Assembly: GCA_038093515.1 (NCBI GenBank)
Contig: JBBPSI010000167.1
Coordinates: 1 to 54,765, forward strand
DNA: 54,765 nt
Direction: 5' to 3'
DNA from: Butyriboletus loyo
Lineage: Eukaryota; Basidiomycota; Agaricomycetes; Boletales; Boletaceae
Below, in pieces: positions 9,601 to 21,200 of this stretch. The translations under genes and the position numbers were made by a program. How positions within the stretch are numbered: the first letter of the stretch is position 1; every line of letters begins with the position of its first letter. Below the pieces are notes generated by a model. The model worked only from the letters and a program-made list of their open reading frames with translations, did no database searches and was not told the DNA's origin.

Positions 9601-12600
9601 TTTGCCAACCTCAGCTGCAAGGCAACTTTTTGGTTCGTCGCGTTCAAGCTGATGTTGCCCAAGAGATGATAACACCCTGCTCCGGTAATAATACGGCCAT
9701 GCAACTCAATATGGGCGAGGGGAAGTCATCTGTGATCGTCCCCATCGTTGTTGTTGTTCTTGCCGATGGTGATCAACTCGTCCGCGTCATTGTCCCGAGG
9801 GCGTTGACGACACAGATGTTCCACCTTCTTGTGGATCGCTTGGGTGGACTTGTCAACAGACGAATATACTTCATCCCATTCTGTCGTTCCCTCGAGATTA
9901 ATCATCAGAGAGTGGCTGCCCTCCGTGAGCTTATGTCTGAATGCATGAAGGAGCGTGGGGTTCTGGTTGTCCAGCCGGAGCACATTTTGTCGCTCAGGCT
10001 GGTGAGCGTGGAAAAGCAGCTGCCAGAGGTAGAAGACGATCAACTAGCAAACTTGTTACTGGAGCTGCAGAGGTGGCTCCATTCTCATTCCCGAGATATT
10101 TTGGATGAGAGCGACGAAATCCTTCACGTTCGGTATCAGTTAGTATACACCATCGGTCATCAGCAACATATGGAAGGTTTCCCCGATCGATGGACCACCA
10201 CGGAACAAGTTCTCAACCTCGTGAGCAAACATGCGTCTTCCCTTCGGGACCGTTTCCCGCTTGGAGTAGAATACGAACGCGGTCCGTCCGGATCATTCCC
10301 TCACCTTCGTATCCTGCGCGCAGACGCTGGCCAAGAGCTAATCTCATGGATAGTGCAAGACGTTATCAACGATCTACTTCCAAATTTCAGCTTTGGACAG
10401 CTCCGTGCGGGCCTTAGGGACGCGATTCAAAGTTTCATATCGTGCACGGATGTCCCTCCCAAAAATGTCCAGTTGGTAAAGGAGTACTCTCAACAAACTC
10501 CTCTGTGGGGTGGTCTGCTCCTGCTGCGCGGTCTCTTGGCCGCTGGAATTCTTCTGTTTTCTTTTAGAGATCGACGGTGGCGAGTAGACTATGGCCTTGC
10601 CCTAACGCGTACCATGCTTGCAGTCCCATACAGAGCAAAAGACGTCCCAGCACAAAGGGCCGAGTTTGGCCATCCGGACGTTTCCATTATCCTCACCTGC
10701 CTATCGTATTACTACGGTGGTCTCAATGAAGAACAGCTGAGAGTTTCTTTTGAAATTTTGCTCAAACAAGATGACCCATCCTTGGATTATGATCTCTGGG
10801 TCCAAGACTGCCCTGCTGTACCAGAGAATCTGCGGGCGCTAAGTGCTGTCAACATCAAGTCATCCGAACAATGGAAGGAGTCCATAGTCCCTCTGTTCTC
10901 GCAGAATCGGGCAACAGTCGATTTCTACCTTTCGAATGTCGTGTTCCCGAAGGAAGCCAAAGAATTTCCTTCAAAACTGTCGTGTTCAGGTTGGGATTTG
11001 GCAGAGAAGAAAGAACGTGTACTGACCGGCAAGTCGAGGATAACTTCACTCGGGTGTCGAGCTCGCTGACACGACTATGGTTTAGGATTTTCGGGAACGA
11101 ATGACGGCCAATATTTACTACCCCTACACATCACTCAACGTGACCCCGATCATCAACGAGGAACCAACGCAAAGGTTCTATCATATCTTCTACAGCCAGA
11201 GAACAAGCGCTATATGTGCATGGCCAAAAAGAACGGCGAGCGGCGAACCACGCGTGAGTTCCTCAAGATCCTGATTGCTCAAAAGCCCGAGATCCGCGTC
11301 CTATTGGACGTCGGTGCCCAAATGCTCGATCTTGAAAACCATGAGTTGGCCGAAGTATGGTTAAACATCAAAAAAGATGCATCTGCTGCCATCTATTTCA
11401 ACAAAGACGACGAGCTGACAGTGCGGACAAGAGATGGAGGCACACAACTTCTGATATCGTCACCATTTGCGCAGCAGTTAGACCAATGCGTCGTATACCT
11501 CGATGATGCTCATACACGTGGTACAGACATCAAGTTTCCAATCGGATTTCGCGCTGCTGTCATACTGGGTCCAAAAGTCACCAAGGATCGTTTGGCTCAA
11601 GGTATGTACAACTTGCGTCAGTTCATTTCACTCATATAACTGTTTGTCGCTCGTAGGGTGCATGCGGATGCGGAAGCTCGGTCAGGGACATTCTATTACG
11701 TTTTTCGCACCTCTCGAAGTTGATCGACGTATCCGTTCGGTGGCTGGCAAAAACCCTTTGGAGGTCATCGACACCATGGACATCCTACACTGGGCTATAC
11801 GTGAGACATGCGACGATATTCAGCGGTGGGCGTCCCATTGGGCACAACAAGGGATAGATCATACATCCCGATATGCCGCTTGGACCAACTTCTCCAGGAC
11901 GTATTCGAAAGCGCTTTTGGAAAAGTGGTTGCAGTCGGAAGCTAAGAGGTTGGAAGATCTCTATTGGCACCACAACGGTTCCCAATTTGCCTTGTCGGCC
12001 AGTCCGAACATTCGCCTACGTTGCGTCGAGCTCGGAGTTTTGTCGCTCCGCAATGTGAGCATGGATGAAGAACAAGAGCGAGAGGTCATCCATGAAGCTG
12101 AACGCGAACAACAAGTGGAACGGCCGCTGGGAATGTTCCCAACGAACCATTCACTCCATCAAGATGTTGTTACCTTTGTCACGACAGGTATCGTTCCTAC
12201 AAATACCACCGCCTTCCATCCAGCTTTTGAGACACTCGATGCGACTTCCGCAGCTACCGATGAGGAGCACGTTTGGAATCCATTTGTGTTGGTAACGACA
12301 GACTTTCGGGAGACCATCCGCTCGTCAGGAAAGTTAGACGAATACTTGCGCCCTGTCCAGTGGGTTGTTTCCGGTAAAAGAGATGACAACGATGTGCTCG
12401 TCATTTTGAGCCCTTATGAAGCCAACCACTTGATCCCGGATATCAGGTCGAGCGGCAAAGTTCACCTCCATGTGTACACACCCCGCGTCACCAAGTCCAT
12501 GATATCATGCGACGATCTTGCTTTGTACAGCACCCCCACGATCCTCACCGGGTGGACTCCCCCTCGGCCTCTTATGGACCAACTGAACGTGTTTGCTGGG

Positions 12601-12942
12601 CAGCTGTACCTGAAGGACTACGAGACGTACATCAGGTTGTGTCGTTTCCTTTGCGTGTATGCAAGGGACTTGGAAGGCGAGAAGCCTGGTATTGAGGTTG
12701 GGGCCGACGGGTTCATCTCGCCGAAGAGTCGGCCAAGGCATCTGCAGACCATGCATACATTCCGGCGTTCGCCCGTTGCTTCGGTGAGGGCATTGGTAGG
12801 CTTTCGCAGGAAAGGGATGTGCTTTGCACCAACGCACATGGGGAAACTTCTCGATGGACGGTTACTCTCTGAAGACGATTTCTATGGTTATGATGAGGTG
12901 CGTTTCATTCTTGCTCTCCAGTTACGGTTGCCAGGTGATTGA
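3669..12942 (+). CDS. Giant DUF6606/DUF3638/DUF3645 protein, copy 1
   Basis: Proposed exons: 3669-3963, 4011-7045, 7096-7170, 7229-9553, 9615-11028, 11086-11601, 11657-12942, giving about 2,981 aa. Phases agree at every junction and match copy 2. The N-terminus (YIITHVFFPIKLPDGDD) is DUF6606-like. Residues ~1940-2110 (DUF3638) hold MGEGKSSV (DNA from 9,711) and DESDE (from 10,101). Residues ~2265 on (DUF3645) include LTCLSYYYGGL. Near 2520-2560 come HTRGTDIK and QGCMRMRKLG, which read as late SF2 helicase motifs. An acidic E/R-rich linker follows. The family is often annotated as 'ubiquitinyl hydrolase' by transfer; I see no thiol-protease triad and do not endorse that. Intron 11029-11085 uses a GC donor (gcaagt). 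The C-terminus is uncertain: splicing from 12,898 or 12,935 to ~13,100 would give a different tail resembling copy 2 (TPSVASGHR). Confidence 0.85.
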
Positions 12943-13679
12943 CGATTCGAAATGGTACCACTGTCCAGAATGTCAAAGACCGCTAGCATGCAATGACGGT
13001 GAACTAGGGCAGATGATGTTCCTGGTTGTGTCTGAGATTCCTGCACCTGTTATTTTCATGTCCTTCAAGAAGTTGAACGGTTCACATAATATTTTCAGCC
13101 TTGTCGACTCCAAGTGTAGCTAGTGGTCATCGTAGTAGTAGCATCCGGACAGCGAGATCATGTCTAGGGCCTTCATTACGGTGCTACGTTCTCTGTTGCC
13201 CCATTCTCGTTACATTGTTCAACTCAAGAACCCGGCTCTTTCTTCCTGTCACTGAATTGAGGAGTATTCCAATGACATTCACCTCCCGTTCAATTCACTT
13301 CCTGTCCGACCACAAAATCAGGTTTTAAAATGACCAATATCACGGTACTGAACCTCTTGATTCCATTGAGGTTCATGTCCAACCAAAAATCTACAACAAG
13401 ACTGGGGAGCTACTTCGCTTCGTAATGCGCGACTCAATACTGCTCTTGTAGTACAAGTGGACGGCTGTGATGGTGATGGTGAGTACAACGGGATTGAAGG
13501 TAAGACACATCGAGTCTGATTCATGCCGTTGCTCATCTAGGGAAGAGCCCCGGTATGGGCTGCCGACGAACATGCTCGCTACTATGAAGACAAGGTCCAA
13601 CCCAAAACTACCTGCTGCAGCCAGCAGGTATGGGTGTTATATCTATATTTCTGTCAATTACATCCTGACGAGCACACCG
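12943..13679. other. 3' region of copy 1, possible terminal exon
   Basis: A stretch at about 13,100-13,140 would encode TPSVASGHRSSS, resembling PTSVVSGHRPEG near the C-terminus of copy 2. An alternative last exon of copy 1 may therefore lie here, after an acceptor ttttcag at ~13,099. Between 13,150 and 13,679 I recognise nothing; the right part probably belongs to the hAT relic. Confidence 0.4.
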
Positions 13680-14117
13680 TGGCAGCGCATTGAAGACACA
13701 ACAGATGATCTCGGTGACTTCTCGATGGGGCCGGCATCATCATCAGACGAACTTCGAGAGTGTCTACGACAGCCGGTTAAAAAGGTTGAAGACGCACTGA
13801 CTCGGAAGTGGTGCCTCAATAATCAAGCCACTTATGCGACTCTGCATGGTATGGCACTTGGCTACCTTAGTGTACCTGGTAAGTCCTGCCGCCATGACCA
13901 TAATAACTCATTCTCACTTTCGACGGTGCATGGTAGCAACTTCGACTTCTGTCGAACGTGTATTCTCTCAAAGGTTGACAGCTCCTCCGACATCGTCTGT
14001 CTCCGTCATCAACCCGAGCAGTGCTTACACTCGTGGATTTACTGTGATCTGATTGTGAAGTCCTCAGAGGAGAGAAAGCGGGTGGAAGTTGACAAGGATA
14101 GAACTGTAGTTATGTAG
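13680..14117 (+). pseudogene. hAT transposase C-terminal relic
   Basis: The frame reads KVEDALTRKWCLNNQATYAT then LHGMALGYLSVP. After removing an intron at 13879-13936 (gtaagt...tag) it continues ATSTSVERVFSQ. This matches the hAT dimerisation domain pattern, W...H/Y-P-x-L-x-x-x-A-x-x-Y-L-x-I-P-A-T-S-x-x-S-E-R-x-F-S. Beyond FSQ the expected G-R-L and L-x-C-L-x-x-W blocks appear only in a different frame (CLRHQPEQCLHSWIYC), so a frameshift has broken it. The DDE core upstream is not recognisable. This is a dead cut-and-paste transposon lodged between the two giant genes. Confidence 0.6.
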
Positions 14118-14286
14118 GTCTGTCCTACGTTTTTTTCGTGAATATTTCTTGAACGACAACCCGAGGGTTCATGCATAATGCACCACCGCGCTGGGATACA
14201 CCGTACCCGTACCCGCGAGGGTCTCGGTGTTTGCAGGTACTAGTGTTGCCGCGAATCGAATCGAACCGAACCGAAGTGTATTTTGG
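14118..14286. other. Possible 3' end of the hAT element
   Basis: This holds short subterminal-looking repeats: cccgtacccgtacccgcgagggt near 14,205-14,225 (two overlapping gtaccc units) and cgaatcgaatcgaaccgaaccgaa near 14,255-14,278. Such simple repeats are common near hAT termini, but the matching 5' terminus and 8-bp target duplication were not found. Confidence 0.3.
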
Positions 14287-14345
14287 GAGTTCATTTCACT
14301 CATCTAACTGTTCGTCGCTCGTAGGTTGCATGCGCACGGCTGGGT
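14287..14345 (+). repeat. Scrap of copy 1 intron/exon junction
   Basis: The stretch gagttcatttcactcat then taactgttcgtcgctcgtagg and ttgcatgcg repeats 11,619-11,680 of copy 1 with few differences. That source is the 3' half of the intron at 11602-11656 plus the first codons of the next exon. Carrying an intron, it is a DNA-level duplication, not a retrocopy. It immediately precedes the second HET relic. Confidence 0.75.
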
Positions 14346-14479
14346 GAGTCCCACGAGATCAACACCGAACGGTTCCCTGCCGAGAGTGCTCCGAAGGTAC
14401 CTCGTTTACCTTTGTCTTGCAAGCGTTTGCTGTTGTGGTTGATGATCGCCATTTGAGATCCATGAACTATGGACAAATA

Positions 14480-14720
14480 AAACCACAATGTCAGGTACAT
14501 TCTTGATGCTGACCACCCGGACTTCACATCGATCGTGCTCCGGGTTTTCACAGAAGACCTGGCAATTGAAAGGGACGAATTGGTGCTGCACTATCGTGCA
14601 ACTGGGGAACTGGCGGAGGGATACTATGGGAAACTCGAGGGAGACAAAGACTACATTTGCTATCTCCTCCGCCGTCCGAAAGCGCAAGATAGGTTTGCCA
14701 ATACCAAAGAGTCGGTCTAG
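14480..14720 (+). pseudogene. Second HET-associated relic
   Basis: This DNA is homologous to 1,000-1,200: gggttttcacagaagacctgg, aattgaaagggacgaa, tatgggaaactcgagg, gacaaagacta and gccaataccaaaga all have counterparts there. In the best frame it encodes FTEDLAIERDELVLHYRA then LEGDKDYICYLL, ending at a TAG at 14,718-14,720. The version at 1.0 kb has lost this frame. Only the tail of the protein is present, without HET domain or start. Confidence 0.5.
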
Positions 14721-15250
14721 ACAAAACAACCCACTGACAATATACTCATCGTAGACACCTGTTTTCAGACCAGGGTCGGGTGTGGTTATGAGCCTCGGGC
14801 TTTCAGCAGTCTCGGAACTTTAGCTCTAGATGCCAGCAAGTGCTCATGGTGACGATCTCATGTCTCTAACCACGTTCCTCCACCACGCTGATGTCCCCCT
14901 ACCTTAAACATGAACCTAGTCAGAGCCTCGGAGGACAATACCCTCTCTGAGCCGTCATGCCCTGCCAAAGGTGACGAGTCACTAATTCATCCTGACAGAG
15001 GCTGGACCTAGCTAGAACATACAAGAGGGTCCACGTTGAAAATACAAACTGGAAAATGGCTGTTCAAACAAGCTCAATGGGCCGCTCTCCGGAAAATAGA
15101 AGGTGATGGAGGTCTAATGAGCCATGCGGTTACCATAAGGTCACTGCAGCATGATCGGGTGATAGGAATACATGACGGTACAGAATAAACGAGGTCGAAA
15201 GCGGGGAAAATGCTCCGTGGAGCGAAGGCAGCACGTCAATGTATTAATTA
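14721..15250. other. Intergenic, nothing recognised
   Basis: This lies downstream of giant-gene copy 2 (minus strand, stop at 15,251-15,253). No gene, repeat family or RNA was recognised. It presumably contains the 3' UTR and polyadenylation region of copy 2. Confidence 0.4.
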
Positions 15251-18200
15251 CTAGAAGCAGCCAGATGGTGTTTGCGCGTGCGTGGATATAGGCTGTTGCA
15301 TATAGCCTTCAGGCCTGTGACCAGACACAACTGACGTCGGACGCTCAAAGTCTTTCTCTGTTAGTTGCTGCCCTTGAAGGATTTTGCCCATGTGCGTCTG
15401 TGTGAAGGGTCTCCCTCTGTTCCGGATGGAAAGTAGCGCCATCACGGGAGGCAGTGGCGAACCTGAGAACCTGATTTCGTTCTCTTCGAAACTACCAGGG
15501 ATGTCGAACAGATTCCACCGGACTGCTGTCTCCGAGTCGTTCGGCAACTCTCTCGTGGGTACCCCAAGGAAACGACACACTCGGATGTACGATGGATAGT
15601 CTCTGAGATAGAGCTGCCCAGCGAACACGTTGAGCTGGTCGATCAGAGTCCATGGTGGAGTCCAGTCGGAGGGCAGGGGAGGTATAGAATAGAGTTTGAG
15701 ATCATCCGATGGTTTCATGCGTTGGGATGTGCGGGGTGCATACACATGAAGATGGACATGTTCGCTCGCCCTAATGGCTGGCATTAAGCAGTCGGCTTCG
15801 AATGGGCTTAGCAGAACGAGTAGTGGGTCGCGGCCCTGCAGGTTTTTACGCGAAAGAATCCACTGGACAGGTCGAAGGTATTGATCCATGGTTCCTCGAG
15901 TGGACTCAGGTTCGATTGTCTTGTAAAAATCCGCCGTAGCCAAGATAAATGGACTCCAGACATCTGCTTCGCGAGTAGCTGCAGAGCTCTTTTTGAGAGT
16001 TGTGAAGACGGGATGTAAAGCACTGTTTGCGTGCAAAGCAGGGATCTCGCCGGTGTTCACGAATTCGACAATGTCTGGATGAAGGTAATGTTTCGCCGGT
16101 TTTGCCTTGGGAGGCAACTCTACTTCTCGTTCACGCTCCTGCTCGCGGTTAACCTCCCGTTCTTGTTCCTCTTCCATCTGTGCATTGGGAAGCGATATAA
16201 CCCCGAGGTCTTTACAACGTTGGCGGATCCCTGGGTCCAGCGCCGACAAAGAACCTGAGGCATTCTGAGTTTCACAAGGTGCATACAGGTTGGCCAGCGA
16301 TTTGAGTTCTGGCTGGAGCCATGCATCCGATAGCTGGTCTAGCCTGAGCTCGTTATTGCAGAAACGGGACCAAGCATCATATCTCGATTTATGACTCATT
16401 CCCTGTTGTGCCCAGTGAGGAACCCGCAGCTGTATATCGGCCAAGGTCTCGTGTATTGCCCAGGATAGGATATTGACCGTAGTGACGTGAGTGTTCAGAT
16501 CTTTTTTTCCGGTCACAGCACGGATGCTCCGATCAACCTCCGGCGGCGCAAAAAACATAACTGAGTGACCATGACCCAACTTGCGCATCCGCATACAACC
16601 TGAAATTTCCAAACCGTGTCAGATTTATACTGCGAATCACTGTGCCAGAACAGACCTTGCACCAGATGATCTTTTGTGACCTTGGGACCTAGTGTGACGG
16701 CTGCTCGGGACCCGATAGGGAGTTTGATGTCGATGCCCCTCGTGTGTGCATGATCCAGATAGACGACACAACGATTTAACCGCTGAGAAAGTGGCGACGA
16801 TAGCACCGATTGAGTGAAGCCATTTTTCGTGAGTACCATCATTTCGTCATTCTGGTCGAAATAAATGGCACCAGCAGTATCGGGGGCAATGTCGAGCCAT
16901 GCTTTGGCCACTTGACGATTGGAAAAATCAAGAATCTGTGCACCAACATCCAGCAAAACACGGATTTCGGGTTCTTGCTTGACTACCATTTGGAGGAATC
17001 CAACCGTACTCCACCGTTCGTCGTTCTCGTGGGTTACCATATAAGAGTCATTTTCGGATTGGAGAAGATATGCAAGAACCCTGGCGTTGGTCCCCTGCTG
17101 GTGATTGAGGTCGCGCTGAGCAATAGACATGGGTAACAACCATTGGCCGTCGTTTGTGCCCGAGAATCCTGATGGTTAAGTTAGTGACCAAATAGGGAGG
17201 CATGGGACGAACTGTATGCTCACTCACCGGTGATAACATTTTCTCGTTTCTCTGCTAAATCCCAGCTAGACCCTGAAATTTTCCAAGGAAACTCCTTTGC
17301 TTCCTTCGGGAACACCACTCGCGAGAGGTAGAAATCTATGACTGCTTGATTCCGATTGAAAAGCGGGATTATCACCTTGTCCCATTGCTCCGATGACCTG
17401 AGATTGATTTCGCGAAGTTCGCGAAGTGAGCCTGACACTGACGTGCAATCGTACTCTTTGATCCAAAGCGCGTATTCCGTGGATGGGTCGTCATGGCCTA
17501 GCAGAATTTCGAAAGAAACTCTTAGCTGCTCCTCACTGAGCCCGGAATAATAGTAAGATAGGCATGTGAGAATGATGGTGATATCTGGATGACCGAACCG
17601 GGTGTTAGGTGCCGGCACGTCTTTGGCCCGATACGGAATGGCAAGCATGGTGGGGGTTGAGGAACTTGATTGCGGCCGCAGGTCAAGGCCATAGTCAACA
17701 CGCCATCTCCGCTCAGCAAATGCAAACAAGAGGATGTTGGAGGCCAGGAGACCACGGAGGAGGAGGAGCCCACTCCAAAGATGACTTTGATGAGAACGCT
17801 TAGCATACTCCTCCACCATCTTAGCTGTATCGGCAACTTGGAGGACATTCTCGTCGGATATAAAACTCTGAACTGCGCGGTGCAATTCTGCGGAGAGATG
17901 TCGAAAGTCGAAATTGGGAAGCTGTCCATCCATCACGTCTTTCACGAGCAATGATATTATATCTCGACCGACGTCGGACGCTGGTGCAATGCGAACGTGT
18001 GGAAACGATCCAGGTGGGCGACGTTCATACTCCATAGAGTCGGGGGCATAACTTGAAAGGGAAAATACGTGCCTTTTCATGAGCCGGAGGACCTGCTGGG
18101 TAATCGTCCATCGATCAGGGTATCCATCCATATGTTGCTGGTGACCGATCGTGTAAATCAGTTGGAACCGGGGATGAAGGACCTCGTCGCTCTCGTCCAA

Positions 18201-21200
18201 GATATCCCGGACATGAGAATGAATCCACTTTTGAAGGCTCAACCACTTGATTCCGCTGTCCACAGCGCCACGAGCATCCCCACCGTGCTCGTCGTGATGG
18301 TCGGGCTGAGTGGCGTCCTTTTTGCTCGAGTGGTCGGGCGACTGGCTCAGCGACCGAAATATGTTACTCACAAGGCTGCCTTCTGGCAGCTGGGGTTCGA
18401 CATTGAGCTGAATCAATGATTATCGACATAATTATTCATGCTCACCAATTTTGGCAACGGGATATGCTTGAAAACGAATTTTTTGAGCTTCGATAAGGGA
18501 TCGGTCTCAAGTTTGCCTTTACGAATCTGCTCTTCCACACTCATGAGCTTAAGTGACACAACGTGCTCGGGCTGGACAAGTAAAATTCCATGCTCAGCCA
18601 TGCATCGAGACATGAGTTTGTGTAGATCATCGACTTGAAGGCTGATCACCCTGCCCTGGGAGTCGTACTTGGGGGTACGGGAGAATGGTAGGTGGTATAT
18701 TGGCCTATTGGCGAGCCCGCCAAGGCGAGAAACCAGTAATTCGAACATGTGGACCGTCAGGGCTTTCGGAACAATGACACGCACAAGCTGTTTGCCGTCG
18801 GCGAGAGCAGCAGCAACGATCGGGATGATAACGGATGATTTCCCTTCGCCCATGTTGACCTGCATTACAGTGTTTTTCCCGGATTGCGGGGATATCATCT
18901 CCATTGCAATTTCTGCCTGAGCACGACGAATGAGAAAGTTTCCTTGAATCTGACGCAAGAAAGGAACAGAGTTAATGCAGACAAGCGCTTAGACAGCAGT
19001 AACGCACCTGGATCAACAACCAGTCTGGGTAGTCTTCAGGGTTCCACCCGTCGCATCCTTCGTTCTCCAACTCCTTCGAAAACTCTTCTTCGAGTCCGTC
19101 CAGAGCAAACCGAAGCAATCTCCGGGTATGCTGAAGGTCCAAAAGGAGTAGAGCTAACGACACTAAGCAGTTCTTCCACTGTCCAGGGAGATTGATTGGC
19201 GAGGTGGATGCGAGACATTGGAATAGGACATCTGCGGTAATCGCCGGCCATTGGCCGAGTCGCGCGAGTACTTGTTCATGCAGAAAGTTGGTTGTTGGAA
19301 CCAGACTCTGCTTGACAGTCGCCAAACCAGTCATGTAGTTGACTCTACGCTGTGCATAGTTTTTCTCGAGTGCCTCGATGCGTTTCTCCCCCACCATTGT
19401 GTGAGTCGTTCGAGATTCCTCACGAACATGTTGTGCACTGGCAGCAAGGTGAGCGAGGTATTCTGGTTGAAATGAGGAGTCGGCGCGAAGAGAGGAGAAT
19501 AATTGGTTCAACGCGGGGATATCATTTAATGATGTCTTGCTGTCGCGTAACAAAACAGCGCGGGACGGTAGTTCTGGCGCCGGTCGGTTGGAAAGTAGCT
19601 GATCGAGCGTGATCTGCAAAGGTGTGTGCTCATTGAAAACATATCGTAGAGACGAACCCGGGCGTGGAAGAGTGGGTAGTGCAGGCTCTGCGAGGACGCG
19701 CAAGAGGTGTTCTTTGAGATTGAAGTTACGGTAACAGCTGGAGAATATTTGTTGGAGGCTGGCTGTTAAACTTGCCACGTCCCAGTAACGCGAATCAAAC
19801 GAGACTGTCGGAGGGACATTAGATGGCCAATCTTTTAGCAAGTGTTTTACAGCAACATCCACAACATCTTCCCCCGAGTGCGAGTGGTATCGCTCCTCGA
19901 CGCGAAACCTGAGGATATGATGCTGTAGGAGCTCCTCGGTGGGACGATATCCATCCAAAATCTTGTAGTTGGCATGGATTGGTGTATTGTCCAAATGGGG
20001 CTGTGCCAGCTGCTTGGCGAATACTATGAGCATCGAGAGGAAGGCGACCTGATGACATGATGAACAGTACGCTATTGTGGGAAGTAGGAATAGCAGCTGA
20101 AATCGCCGACGAGTTCCCTCCGTCTTCTCCAGCTTGTCGTGTACTTTGATCATTAGTGTCTGCACGGGATTCGGATTCGACTGTATCCCTAGACCGTCCG
20201 AGTGCAGGAAGAGTCCAGGGGCGGTATTCACACGCACGTTATCGCTCCACAGTTTGGCCCAGTTCGATACAGTATCCATGGTGAGCACATTAGTGGACCA
20301 GCGGTGAATAGCAGATGCAGCAGTGGAGACGACATTCTCAAGCTCCAAGTCCGACTCGGAGTCTAGGGTAAAGTAGTCCATGTCATCGCAGTCTTCCGTC
20401 GAGGTCGGTCCAGTGGCATTCACTGGAAATAGATACGCAGCTCGTCGTGCTGCACGCTTCTCTGGCACATCGACGGCTCTGCTCTTGTACACGTTGGGAT
20501 CCCAGTAATATCCACGTTGGATTTCCCAGTAGGCAGCATTGATTTGAGGATATTGAGTTGAATTCCAGCAGTCGTTGGCATCAAGAGCTTTGAGTTGCAT
20601 GATTGAATGACATCCAGCTGACTGTAAGAGACAGAGTGCTGCCTGAGCACCTGTTTTACCAGTCAGTGGGTCAGGCCTATGGCAACTAGTCGCGGCATGC
20701 AGATAGGCAAGGTATTGCGTACTGCTCATGTCATTTCCTGTCAAACAACCCAGTTCGGTGTCCACGATGTAAGTTTGATAGTGTAACGGATCACCAGGTC
20801 GGACAGATGCCACACGGCTTGTGATGTGAGTCCAACCCTGATCATCAGTGACACGCTTTTCCGGAAAGACACTCGGTATGAGGACACATCTGGGGATAAC
20901 TTCCTCTGTAAGGTGGGTTTTCCGTCGGAGAACGAGGAGGTTCTCTAAACCGAACAATGTCCCAACACATTGATTCTCATCGTAAACCATGTCTTTGAGA
21001 TCTCTAGACTCGAGTTCTCCCTGTTCATTGACAAAAAAGGATAGCCCGTAGGGGGACAATGCAACGGACATTCGTACAGGTCGGAGAAGGTCTGTGGGGG
21101 ACGTGGTGATTAGGAGATTTTTGGACATGCTCTCCGGACCTCCCTTGACCTTGTTGAAACACTCGAAACACTTTGAAACCATGGCCCACGTTGGGCTTCG

